Assembly: GCF_000828085.3 (NCBI RefSeq) | Contig: NZ_JXCA02000023.1 | Coordinates: 572,302 to 636,301 of the forward strand | Reading direction: 5' to 3' | Length of the DNA stretch: 64,000 bases | Origin: Scytonema tolypothrichoides VB-61278 | GTDB lineage: Bacteria; Cyanobacteriota; Cyanobacteriia; Cyanobacteriales; Nostocaceae | Part shown: piece after piece, positions 46,503-55,454 of the stretch | Layout of the letters: each line of letters opens with the position of its first letter | How positions within the stretch are numbered: the stretch's first letter is position 1 | Translations under genes and position numbers: made by a program | The notes under the pieces: model-generated | What the model was told of the DNA's origin: nothing | The model's input: the letters and a program-made list of their open reading frames with translations, nothing else | Database searches by the model: none

Positions 46503-46956
46503 GTGAATTTACAGGCATTTCTGAGACTCAGCTGAAACGTCATATCATGTCCGGATGAACACTTATAAAAAACGAAGAACCTTATCCCTATCCCCTCTCC
46601 CCTCGCTTCGCTCAAATTCAAAATTATAAATTCAAAATTCAAAATTAAGAATTCTTTTTTTGATAGCGCAGCGTGCCCTTCGGGCATACTTTGAATTTTG
46701 TTAGCGCAGCGGGGCGCAGCCCTCCTTTGAATTCCCCTCCGGGGATGGGGGTGAGGTCTTTTTGTTGTGAGTAATTAGCGTGATATGCCCCCACACTGAC
46801 AACAAGCTGTACAGTTCCAGCCGAAGCGTGAGAACGAGAAGACTGCCATAATAATGATTAATAACTAATCTTTCTGCAACCTAACGATATAATTCCAATT
46901 ACAGCTTTCCTGAATGCTCTCATCGAAAGCGTCAAGTTCTTAAAGCTGAGGTTTAA
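46503..46956. repeat. Interspersed repeat block, no gene
   Basis: 454 bp with cgcttcgctcaaattcaaaa plus aaattca heptamers (46602-46650), gatagcgcagcgtgcccttc and ttagcgcagcggggcgcag palindromic pieces (46661-46725), and ttcccctccggggatggggg. The last 100 bp, ending near aaagctgaggtttaa, probably hold the parDE promoter. Confidence 0.7.
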
Positions 46957-47226
46957 ATGATAAACATCTCACTCAAACCCGAACATGAGCAATTTATCCA
47001 AGCACAAATTGCTAGTGGTAGATTTACGAATCCAGATGAAGTTATTGATTTAGCATTTAAAGTTTTAGAAAAATTGGACACAGAGTACATCCAATGGCTT
47101 GAACAAACCCGTCAAAAAGTGGAAGTGGGACTGGCTCAAATTGAGCGAGGTGAAGTTATTGATAGTGAAGTTGTGATAGACAGACTAAGAGAAAAATTGC
47201 GGAAAGCCCGTGAGGCGAAAGAATGA
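46957..47226 (+). CDS. parD: ParD-like antitoxin
   Basis: An 89-residue protein, MINISLKPEHEQFIQAQIAS then GRFTNPDEVIDLAFKVLEKL, a ribbon-helix-helix ParD/CopG-type N-domain. The C-terminal part, rich in Glu and Lys, binds the toxin. Overlap of the stop (47224-47226) with the next start (ATGA) indicates coupling with ParE. Confidence 0.87.
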   Translation: MINISLKPEHEQFIQAQIASGRFTNPDEVIDLAFKVLEKLDTEYIQWLEQTRQKVEVGLAQIERGEVIDSEVVIDRLREKLRKAREAKE

Positions 47227-47525
47227 GCCGATATATTATCTCTCTAGAAGCAAGTCGAGATTTAGAAGAAATAATTGATTATTTTGCCAGTCGAAATGTT
47301 GAAGTAGGAGAGAGATTTGTCAATGAGTTTAATCAAAAGTGCGAAAATTTAACTAAATTTCCCAAAATAGGACGTAGCTATGCAGAAATTGTACCTTCAT
47401 TACGTGGTATTCCTTTAAATGGTTACATTATTCTTTACCAAGTTTTAGAGGATGGTATTGTGATTGTGCGGGTGGTTAGTGGTTATCGCAATTTAGAATC
47501 TCTATTTTCAGATTCAGATGACTAG
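47223..47525 (+). CDS. parE: ParE-family toxin
   Basis: A 100-residue RelE/ParE-fold protein: YIISLEASRDLEEIIDYFAS, NLTKFPKIGRSYAEIVPSLR and YIILYQVLEDGIVIVRVVSG. ParE toxins poison DNA gyrase. It ends 107 bp before the TPR/CHAT gene. It is intact and paired, so this TA locus looks functional. Confidence 0.87.
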   Translation: MSRYIISLEASRDLEEIIDYFASRNVEVGERFVNEFNQKCENLTKFPKIGRSYAEIVPSLRGIPLNGYIILYQVLEDGIVIVRVVSGYRNLESLFSDSDD

Positions 47526-47632
47526 AATAAGCTTGAAGAAACATCATGACTACCGCTACAGTGATCTAAAACATCTACTTTCTAAGTGAAATCGCTATAA
47601 TACATACAAAAAGCGATACAACGTTGCAGCAA

Positions 47633-49726
47633 ATGCTCAGGCGGATTTGGCAGTGGCTCAAAAGGTTTTTTCAGCGGTTATTTGGCAGCAAGCATCCATC
47701 TCCTCAGTTGAGGAGACACACGGTAGAACCACCCAAACAACTGACTAATGCGGAGTATGAAGCGTTGTTCCTCGAACTGTTGGCGGGTGTGAATTCGGGC
47801 TGGAGTCGGGGACGGGTAAAGGGTTTTTTGGATGCAAATAAAATCACTCAGGCTGGTTTGGTGGAGTGGTTGCGGCGCTTTGGGGAAAGATTGTTGGTAT
47901 CAAGCGCCGAGAATAGAGAGTTAGGTTTCCGCATGGTGCGGCTGAGTGAGTTGGGTGTTGGGGAAGTGGGTGAGGTGGCGGGTGAGATTGGGATGCGGTT
48001 GGTGGGGAGGGGAGGAGAAACGAACCGCCAAGACGCGAAGGGCGCAAAGGAAGGAGAGAAGGAAGATGCAGAAGCTTGGTTTGACAGAGGTTGTGAGCAA
48101 TTGATGGTAGGGGATTTTACAGGTGCGATCGCATCCTACGATAAAGCCGTTGAATTCAAACCCAACAAAGATGATGCTTGGAATAATCGGGGCGTGGCGC
48201 TTTTTAACTTAGGGCGAATTGAAGATGCGATCGCATCCTACGATAAAGCTGTTGAAATCAAATCCGACAAAGATGATGCTTGGAATAATCGGGGCGTGGC
48301 GCTGGTTAACTTAGGGCGATTTGAAGAAGCGATCACATCCTACGATAAAGCCGTTGAATTCAAACCCAACAAAGATGATGCTTGGTACAACCGGGGGTTG
48401 GCGCTGAGTAATTTAGGGCGATATGAAGAAGTGATCGCATCCTACGACAAAGCAATTGAATTCAAACCTGACTTACATGAAGCTTGGTACAGGCGGGGCT
48501 TGGCGCTGGGTAATTTAGGGCGATTTGAAGATGTGATCGCATCCTTCGACAAAGCCCTAGAATTCAAACTTGACTTACATGAAGCTTGGTATAACCGAGG
48601 CATTGCGGCAGGAAATTCAGTCAGTTGTGATCCCCTGCTGGCTTCCTTGAGTGCAATTGCCCGACGAAATCTCCATCTTAATCAGCGCGGTTATGAAGGT
48701 AAGTTGGTAAGCTATGAGGAAGGATTAAAATATTGCCACCAAGACACTCACCCAGAAGGTTGGGGAGAATTGCATCGGGCGATAGGTAATGCTCACTACG
48801 TTCGAGGGCAAGAAGATTCTCGTCCCCGCAGCTATTGGCACAAAGCCGTCAACAGTTACAACAATGCACTAAAAACTCTCACAGAAGCAGATTTCCCTGA
48901 ATTACATCTGGAGGTTTTGCAAAACTTGATTCGCGTCCTTTTGGATTTGGGAGAAACCGCGAAAGCCCAAGAACTGCAACGACGCGGTACAGATTTGTTG
49001 CGACGCTTACTAAATGACTGCAAAAATCCTGAAAAGAAAAAGCAGTTGATTTTGAAGTTTGCTCCTTTTCAGCAGTTAACTGTTGAGTTGGCTGTGCAGT
49101 CGGGTGAGATAGTGCAAGCGTTGGAACTGGCAGAAGAAGGGAAAAATGCTTGCTTGGAATGGCTGCTGGATGCTGGGAGTGATGAGTCACCTGCATGGGA
49201 AGAGATGAAACAACTGCTCAATCCCACTACTGCTATAGTTTACTGGCATCTTAGCCCAGCCGCCCTACACACTTTCATCCTGAAACACGACGCTTCATCA
49301 CCCATCCTCATTTCTCCTCCTTCCTTTGCAAGCGGAGTTGGGGAAGATTTCCAGTCGGATGAGTCAGAAGTACCCGCAGCAGCGCGACGCTTGCACGAGT
49401 TTGAAAACTGGGTGAAAGAATGGAATAAACAATACGCGAGTTATTGTCAGGGTAGAGATAAGCAAGCCGAAGAGGAAAATAACTGGCGGGATAATTTGCC
49501 CCAAATGCTCAGTTCATTGGCTAATATTCTCGATATCTCCGCTATAGTCACCGCAATACAGCATTTTTCAGGTGGCTGGAATACACCCCTCCCTAACCCT
49601 CCTACCCCCCTTTCATCCCCCCTTGGTAAGGGGGGACAGAGGGGGGTGCGCGGTAGCGCGGGTGAAGCAATTAAAGCAAAATCAGCGAGCAATAGCCTTA
49701 TTAAAACAGCGTATTCAACGCCATGA
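47633..49726 (+). CDS. TPR protein with truncated CHAT-like C-terminus
   Basis: About 697 residues from the ATG at 47633 (a TTG three codons earlier opens the frame). N-terminal Arg-rich helix, then a helical region (LTNAEYEALFLELLAGVNSG). From about residue 140 there are six 34-residue TPRs (AWYNRGLALSNLGRYEEVIA type), the first preceded by a repeat-derived ETNRQDAKGAKEGEKE. Residues about 430-620 resemble the region before CHAT peptidases (PTTAIVYWHLSPAALHTFIL). The catalytic His/Cys part of CHAT is missing: the frame runs into palindromic repeat (NPPTPLSSPLGKGG) at 49586-49660. Likely a truncated, inactive protease. Confidence 0.7.
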   Translation: MLRRIWQWLKRFFQRLFGSKHPSPQLRRHTVEPPKQLTNAEYEALFLELLAGVNSGWSRGRVKGFLDANKITQAGLVEWLRRFGERLLVSSAENRELGFRMVRLSELGVGEVGEVAGEIGMRLVGRGGETNRQDAKGAKEGEKEDAEAWFDRGCEQLMVGDFTGAIASYDKAVEFKPNKDDAWNNRGVALFNLGRIEDAIASYDKAVEIKSDKDDAWNNRGVALVNLGRFEEAITSYDKAVEFKPNKDDAWYNRGLALSNLGRYEEVIASYDKAIEFKPDLHEAWYRRGLALGNLGRFEDVIASFDKALEFKLDLHEAWYNRGIAAGNSVSCDPLLASLSAIARRNLHLNQRGYEGKLVSYEEGLKYCHQDTHPEGWGELHRAIGNAHYVRGQEDSRPRSYWHKAVNSYNNALKTLTEADFPELHLEVLQNLIRVLLDLGETAKAQELQRRGTDLLRRLLNDCKNPEKKKQLILKFAPFQQLTVELAVQSGEIVQALELAEEGKNACLEWLLDAGSDESPAWEEMKQLLNPTTAIVYWHLSPAALHTFILKHDASSPILISPPSFASGVGEDFQSDESEVPAAARRLHEFENWVKEWNKQYASYCQGRDKQAEEENNWRDNLPQMLSSLANILDISAIVTAIQHFSGGWNTPLPNPPTPLSSPLGKGGQRGVRGSAGEAIKAKSASNSLIKTAYSTP

Positions 49727-49835
49727 AAATATGTCTGAAGCAGAATCACTACACAGAGAAGAAATATTTGAGAATTTTAAACAAATAATAGATGCAGAAC
49801 GTCTTCCCGAACAAAAGTTATATTCGCAATCATGA
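49662..49835 (+). CDS. Putative antitoxin of the PIN-domain pair
   Basis: 57 residues if started at the GTG at 49662 (KQLKQNQRAIALLKQRIQRH, then ENFKQIIDAERLPEQKLY). The frame is open further left into the repeat, which is not part of the gene. Its stop overlaps the start of the PIN ORF (ATGA), the usual arrangement of an antitoxin. It resembles small helical proteins placed before PIN toxins, but I cannot name the family. The start has probably been altered by the palindromic insertion just upstream. Confidence 0.45.
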   Translation: MKQLKQNQRAIALLKQRIQRHENMSEAESLHREEIFENFKQIIDAERLPEQKLYSQS

Positions 49836-50175
49836 TAGTTTTTATTGACTCTGGGGTACTGGGAATTCTTACCAATCCCAATAAGTTAGGAGAAGCTTAC
49901 GATTGCGAGCAATGGCTTTATACTTTGTTATCGCATGGAGTTCATGTTTGTTCTTCTGATATATGCGATTTTGAAGTCAGGAGAAGTTTAGTTTTAGCAT
50001 CATAAAAGAAAACTGAACTTAATAGTATTCAAAATTTAGATGAACTTCGAGAAATAATTGATTTTTTACCAATCACTTCAGCTTTATTGAGACAAGCTGC
50101 TTCTTTATGGGCTGCAGCTCGAAGTCAAGGCATTCCTACTGCGGTTGATTCTACCGTGGAAAAAAAGCTGCAATA
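49832..50175 (+). pseudogene. PIN-domain toxin, broken
   Basis: Starts MIVFIDSGVLGILTNPNKLG with the first PIN Asp in place, and continues CDFEVRRSLVLAS, followed by TAA at 50003-50005 in frame. The reading resumes in the same frame (KKTELNSIQNLDELREIIDF, then LLRQAASLWAAARSQGIPTA) and then degrades after VDST. PIN toxins are ribonucleases using three or four Asp/Glu; the second half is truncated and the conserved Asp after PTA is replaced (V then D). A single nonsense mutation (CAA to TAA is the simplest) plus C-terminal decay would explain it. Confidence 0.8.
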
Positions 50176-50206
50176 AATATTTACAAAGTTCTGAAACGCT
50201 TAAATG

Positions 50207-52304
50207 TTAAAGTTTACAAGTCTCGAAGCGAGAGAAAAGAACAAGTCTGTTGCCTGTTGCCGCCTGCTCCCCAAAAGTTGATTCGAGAGAAGAGAACAGC
50301 TTATCCAAGCCAAACCACTCCGCCCCCCCCTCAGATCTGCCCTGCCAGCCGATAGCCCTGCCGGACATACATCTAGTCCATAAGAATGGGAGGTGTCCCT
50401 CCGGAGCAGTTATATCAAAAGTGCAATACGAAATCCAGTTTTCTTTCACTCTCCAACCTACGCGATCGCCAAATTTTTCCCAGGCTTGTTCGTAGTATTT
50501 ACCGTCCGGCTTACCGCCAACACTGAGGTAAATTTCCTTCTGAACGCTGAAGCCAAAGCGCCCATTGCTGTATTTTACCCACAATTGGTTAATTGTACGG
50601 AGGTCAGTGCAGGGAAAGTTTGAGAGTTCTGAGCTTCTGATGTAGTCATCTTCCTCGCGCCCGACAGCTTGGAGCATTACTTGATAAGTTTCATAGTCAG
50701 CTTCTTTCCACTTTCTTGCTGCCACTAAGTCTCGCAGTTTAGTGTAGTTTACACCTTTTTCAGAACTGAGATCATCTTTGGTGGTATGCAATTGACAAGT
50801 CTCGATGCGAGAGAACAGACCACCAGCAAATACACATAACCACGCTCTGGTACTGCTTACCACAAAACGGTATGGAAACGGGAGGTGTCCCTCTGGTGTT
50901 GAATTATCAAAAGTAAGCTTACCATATGTGATCCAGTTTCCCAGTACTCTCCAGCCTACGCGAGCGCCAAATTTATTACAGGCTTCATCATCATAACTAC
51001 CGTTGAGATTACCAGCAACACTCAGATAAATTTTTTTCTGAACGCTGAAGCCAAAGCGACCATTGCTGTATTTGACCCAAAGTTGGTCAATTGTAAGCAG
51101 GTCAGTACAAGGAAAGTTTGAAAGTTCTTCCTCTGTGATGTAGTCATTTTTCTCGCGCCCAACAGCTTGAAGCATTACCAGATAAGTTTCATCGTCAGCT
51201 TCTTTCCACTTTCCTGCTGCAAGGGCGTCTCGCAGTTTTGTATAGTCTATGCTTTTTTCAGAACTGAGGTTATCAGCTTGAGCAGTTATTTGATTAACTA
51301 GTAAGTATAGATCTCCTCGTTGTTGAGTTAGCCGGTTCAACTTGCCTTTACCTCTGACACGAAGTTTCTTGCCTGAATTAATACCAGCAGGAATCGTGAC
51401 GTTGATAATTTCATTTTCTGTTGTAGTGATCTGTTTCACTATCCCATTGAGCATCTCGGCTTTGGTTAGAGCAATCTCCAAAGTTAGGTCAAGTTCCTGT
51501 TCTAACTGTGCTGGAATCTGTTCTCTATAGGTTGGCTCAGAAATAGATGTGGGTGTTTCCTGGTGAACAAACTGTGTAGTCAACTCCTGTTCAATAGGCT
51601 GGATATCTGTATCCCTAAGACCCAACATTTGCTGAAATGCTTTTAACTCATAGCAGGTTTGCTCACTAAGTGGATACTCATACTTTACTGCTGCAAGCAA
51701 AGCATCTCTGTATTTATGCAAGTTCTCTAGTCTTTCTTTGTAAGCTCGCAGCACCTCCACTTCAATTTTTTCAGCTTCTGGACCGGAAAGCCCCAGTTGT
51801 CTATATAAGTTATTCAATATCATGCGACCAACTGGGGAAATTTCGCCCCGAATGGCATATCTTTGTACTTCTTTGCGATATTTCACCTTTGGATCCGCAA
51901 CTGTTGCTTTCGCCAGTTGAATTTTGTAACCCTCTTTAATAGCATAAATCTCTGGCTTCATCGCGGGTGCTGCTTCCTGCACTTTCTTGCGGGCATATTC
52001 ATGCAGTTCATCCACCGAAATCACACCATCATTATCGGTATCAGCTGCGCCTTTCTCTATGACCAGAAAAATAAACCAACACCAAGTCATCCTTTTGCCG
52101 ATTGAAGAATAGCGCTTCAATAGCTTCTTCCATCGCTTGTCGTTGGGGATTTTTCAGCACTGTGATATCTGCTTTGTTAAACCCGCCCATATCTGGATGC
52201 TGTAAAACTCGCTGCATAGCATCGACATCTTTAACAGCGCCAGCCAGCGGGTTTAAGCCAGCCTCGTACTCACTCACTCCTATCAGCACTGCAACTTTCG
52301 CCAT
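50207..52304 (-). pseudogene. Caspase-like protease fused to EF-hand, DnaJ-like and two GUN4 domains, broken by internal deletion
   Basis: The 5' piece (52304-52041) reads MAKVAVLIGVSEYEAG, AVKDVDAMQRVLQHPDMGGF and LVLVYFSGH, the start of a caspase/metacaspase domain with its catalytic-type His at 52059-52061. It then shifts frame and stops (RERRS). The second frame (to 50207) starts inside the same junction, at the end of the domain: IEKGAADTDNDGVISVDELH has an EF-hand-like loop. It continues with a helical region, a DnaJ C-terminal-like stretch (VTIPAGINSGKKLRVRGKGK), and two GUN4 domains (LRDALAAGKWKEADDETYLV and LRDLVAARKWKEADYETYQV). The caspase core with catalytic Cys is deleted. Confidence 0.82.
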
Positions 52305-52314
52305 GTTTACCTGT

Positions 52315-52695
52315 CTACTCTGGGTTCAGTAATTCCTGTATTGCCTTGACTGCTGCTTCTAACTCTTGCTGACTGCTAGCTTTTATTTTAACTTTCTTGC
52401 CGTTTGCTTCTGCTTCTAGTTCGATGAGTTTATTACCTAGGCGATCGCTCAAAAACCCCCACACTTGTTTCACATTTTCCGGATTCACAAAAGCAATCAC
52501 CTGAGCTGCTACCCAGCCTGTGACTGACTTGGTTCCCAGTAGCGTGTTAGGGTTCACAACTCGATCAACCGCTTCCACTTCATTCAAGTCTTTCATTTGT
52601 GCCAGAAGCTTCTGCACTTCCTCATTCTTCTGTTCGTCATCTAAGGCGGGATCGGTAAATGTAATGGTTAGTTTCAGGTCTGATGTATTAGCCAT
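52315..52695 (-). CDS. EACC1-like small protein upstream of caspase gene
   Basis: A 126-residue protein, MANTSDLKLTITFTDPALDD, then LLAQMKDLNEVEAVDRV, VWGFLSDRLGNKLIELEAEA and QQELEAAVKAIQELLNPE. Small proteins of this form are found immediately upstream of caspase-like effectors in cyanobacterial conflict loci (effector-associated constant component 1, recalled from the literature and not verified here). It ends 10 bp before the caspase start on the same strand. The gene itself looks intact. Confidence 0.6.
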   Translation of the reverse strand: MANTSDLKLTITFTDPALDDEQKNEEVQKLLAQMKDLNEVEAVDRVVNPNTLLGTKSVTGWVAAQVIAFVNPENVKQVWGFLSDRLGNKLIELEAEANGKKVKIKASSQQELEAAVKAIQELLNPE

Positions 52696-52811
52696 AACGA
52701 TAATATCTAGTTATCAATAGTATTTACACTTGCAAAAATTCTACTGTATGTAGATACCAATCAAACAGCAGACAGTTCCGGAAACTTCTTAACTTTCGAT
52801 ATCCACAGGGA

Positions 52812-53047
52812 TTCGCTCGTTCCCAGCCTGAGGCTGGGAATGCATTTCTAGAGGCTCTGCCTCACAGAACAAGTAGGCAGCAGCCCACCTATTGCGTTCC
52901 CACGCGGAGCGTAGGAACCAGAAGATTGTTCGCTCGTTCCCAGACTCAGGCTGGGAATGCATTTCTAGAGGCTCTGCCTCACAGAACAAGTAGGCAGCAG
53001 CCCACCTAGTGCGTTCCCACGCGGAGCGTAGGAACCAGAAGATTGTT
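52812..53047. repeat. Two tandem copies of a 118-bp repeat
   Basis: Copies at 52812-52929 and 52930-53047, almost identical, each with palindrome TTCCCAGCCT-g-AGGCTGGGAA (second copy slightly altered), gaggctctgcctc, and cccacgcggagcgtaggaacc, ending agaagattgt. Related units are at 33.4-33.5 kb and 37.97-38.33 kb. Confidence 0.95.
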
Positions 53048-53090
53048 AACAATTCGTAATAAGCTGGTAATGACGAATTATGAATGACTC

Positions 53091-53912
53091 ATGAGTAATC
53101 TGCAAATCTTTTTGGATATTGCTACAGAAGCAGCCCTTGCTGCTGGTGCGGTGTTGCAAGGTTATTTGGGTAAGGTAGAAGACGCGATTATTGAAAAAGG
53201 ACGCCCCGGTGATTTGGTAACTGCTGCTGATAAAGCTTCGGAAGCGGTGGTTTTAGATGTTTTGCGTCGTCACTTTCCTGAGCATTCTATCTTGGCTGAG
53301 GAATCTGGGAAACTAGGAAATCAACATAGTCAGCATCTCTGGGCGATTGATCCTCTGGATGGAACAACGAACTTTGCTCACCAATATCCCTTTTTTGCTG
53401 TTTCGATTGGGCTTTTGATTCAGGGTGTCCCGCAAGTCGGTGTTATTTATGACCCGTTTCATGATGAACTGTTCCGGGCGGCTCAAGGTTTGGGAGCAAC
53501 GCGAAACCGTCGCCCGATAAAGGTTTCAGAAACTTCTGAACTTGGTAAAAGCCTTTTGGTTACGGGATTTGCTTATGACCGTCGTGAAACATCTGACAAC
53601 AACTATGCGGAATTCTGTCACTTGACTCATCTGACTCAAGGAGTTCGGCGTAGTGGTTCTGCATCCCTAGATTTGGCTCATGTCGCCTGTGGTCGTTTGG
53701 ATGGCTACTGGGAAAGAGGTCTTTCTCCTTGGGATATTACTGCTGGTATCATTTTACTACGAGAAGCTGGCGGAAAGGTGACTGCATACGATGGAAGTCC
53801 CTTAGATATCTGGTCTGGCAGAATTCTTGCTACCAATGGTTCTATTCACGATCGCCTGAGTCAAGAATTACAACAAGTTCCATCACTGTCTTCATGGGTT
53901 AACCCCCACTAG
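53091..53912 (+). CDS. suhB: Inositol monophosphatase family protein
   Basis: A 273-residue phosphatase with Mg-binding motifs DLVTAADKASE, LAEESGKLG, WAIDPLDGTTNFAH (core motif) and late GLSPWDITAGIILLREAGG. Family members hydrolyse inositol 1-phosphate or related sugar phosphates. The family-level call is safe; the SuhB name is a guess. The ATG at 53091 begins MSNLQIFLDIATEAALAAGA. Confidence 0.9.
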   Translation: MSNLQIFLDIATEAALAAGAVLQGYLGKVEDAIIEKGRPGDLVTAADKASEAVVLDVLRRHFPEHSILAEESGKLGNQHSQHLWAIDPLDGTTNFAHQYPFFAVSIGLLIQGVPQVGVIYDPFHDELFRAAQGLGATRNRRPIKVSETSELGKSLLVTGFAYDRRETSDNNYAEFCHLTHLTQGVRRSGSASLDLAHVACGRLDGYWERGLSPWDITAGIILLREAGGKVTAYDGSPLDIWSGRILATNGSIHDRLSQELQQVPSLSSWVNPH

Positions 53913-54185
53913 CAGGCTGAAAAACTAGCAGTGACGGAGTTTAATTTACAGCTGCTGTTGCTGATTTATCCGTTTGAGCAATTCAGCTTCAAATTCCTCA
54001 TCTGTGGAGCAAAGTACACTTGGTTGAGAACGAATTATGCTTATAGATTGCCATCAACGAAGATAATTATACGGGAATTTTTCGTATGATAATATAGTTG
54101 TGCGGCTCAAATTATTGCTTGGGGCGTGGTTGAAAAGCCATTTGTGAGACAATCGAAAAGGTATTTAAGCTTCGGGAGCAACTGA

Positions 54186-55184
54186 ATGCTATGGCTTGTT
54201 GTACCCCTTGGGGTATTAATTGCAGTAGTCGGGTTTGGAGCAATTTATCAAGCACTTGCCACAAGTCGCGATCGCCGAAGGTTTCTGCCACAAGGAAAAT
54301 TAATTGAGATTAATAGTAATAATTGGCACTATCAAGTTATGGGTAGAGGTCAGCCGGCAGTCATTTTGGATAGTGGAACCGGAGGTACTCACCTAGATTG
54401 GCAGTTAGTGCAGCCGGAAGTTGCCAAATGTACGAAAATATTGACCTACGATAGACCAGGCTATGGCTGGAGTGATTTAAGTTCAGAACCCCGCACAGCG
54501 GAACAAGTCGTTAGTGAGTTGCGGCAACTTTTGACAGAGGCTGAAATTGAGCCGCCTTATGTCTTAGTGGGAATGTCTTTAAGTGGTTTATTCAGTCGCT
54601 TATTTGCCTATCACTATCCAGAAGAAGTAGCTGGGATGGTTTTAGTGGATGTCGCTCATGAGAGAATGTACCAAGAGACACCAGTCGAATGGGTTGAATT
54701 AAACAAACGACTTGAAGGGCTCTTAGTTCATGTGGTGCCAATTATGGGGCGCATCGGTCTACTTCGTTTACTCGTTACTTTTGATTCTTTGCCTTTTGCC
54801 GCTGGTTTATTCCAAAAATTTCCACCTTCAATGCGACCTCTTGCTAAAGCACTATATTCTCAAACTCAGTTTGGGAAAACCTTTGCTCAAGAATCGGCTG
54901 CGGTTTCAGTCAGCATGAACCAGGTTGAACAGGCACGTAAGATAAAGCCATTTCCTGACATTCCTCTAATTGTCTTGTCGTCTGGGAAGCCAGACTTCGA
55001 CATAACACAACAGGTGCTTCAGAAATTGCAAGAATTACATACAGATCTAGCCAATGAGTCACCTCAAGGTGTTCACATTGTTGCTCATAAAAGTGGACAT
55101 GCTATCCAACTAGATGATCCAGAATTAGTCATTGATGCAATTCGTCAAGTTGTTGAAAAAGTGCGTTGTGGTAGCACCTCATAA
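54186..55184 (+). CDS. Alpha/beta hydrolase
   Basis: A 332-residue protein with an N-terminal membrane-anchor segment (LVVPLGVLIAVVGFGAIYQA), then the hydrolase fold: ILDSGTGGTHLDW (oxyanion region), YDRPGYGWSDLSSEPRTAEQ, nucleophile Ser in LVGMSLSGLFSRLFA, and catalytic His in KSGHAIQLDDPELV near the C-terminus. The substrate is unknown; such anchored hydrolases are often lipases or esterases. Confidence 0.88.
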   Translation: MLWLVVPLGVLIAVVGFGAIYQALATSRDRRRFLPQGKLIEINSNNWHYQVMGRGQPAVILDSGTGGTHLDWQLVQPEVAKCTKILTYDRPGYGWSDLSSEPRTAEQVVSELRQLLTEAEIEPPYVLVGMSLSGLFSRLFAYHYPEEVAGMVLVDVAHERMYQETPVEWVELNKRLEGLLVHVVPIMGRIGLLRLLVTFDSLPFAAGLFQKFPPSMRPLAKALYSQTQFGKTFAQESAAVSVSMNQVEQARKIKPFPDIPLIVLSSGKPDFDITQQVLQKLQELHTDLANESPQGVHIVAHKSGHAIQLDDPELVIDAIRQVVEKVRCGSTS

Positions 55185-55454
55185 CAACCCACTTGCACAC
55201 TGACCGTATAAATTTAGTACGTAAGGTGGGCACTGCTACTAGAACCCTCATATAGTGGGATGGATCTGACTGGCAGTGCCTAACGCCGGATACCTCTGTC
55301 GGGAAACCCTCATCAAGTACTGGCTCCCCTACGTGTGTTTCTACTACTGTTTTTAGTAACATCACTGTCTACGTACTCTAAAAATAAGTTACAATTATTA
55401 CATAAATATAAGTACAGTAAACGAAAAAAATCCAAGGGATTGTGGTGCAACTCT

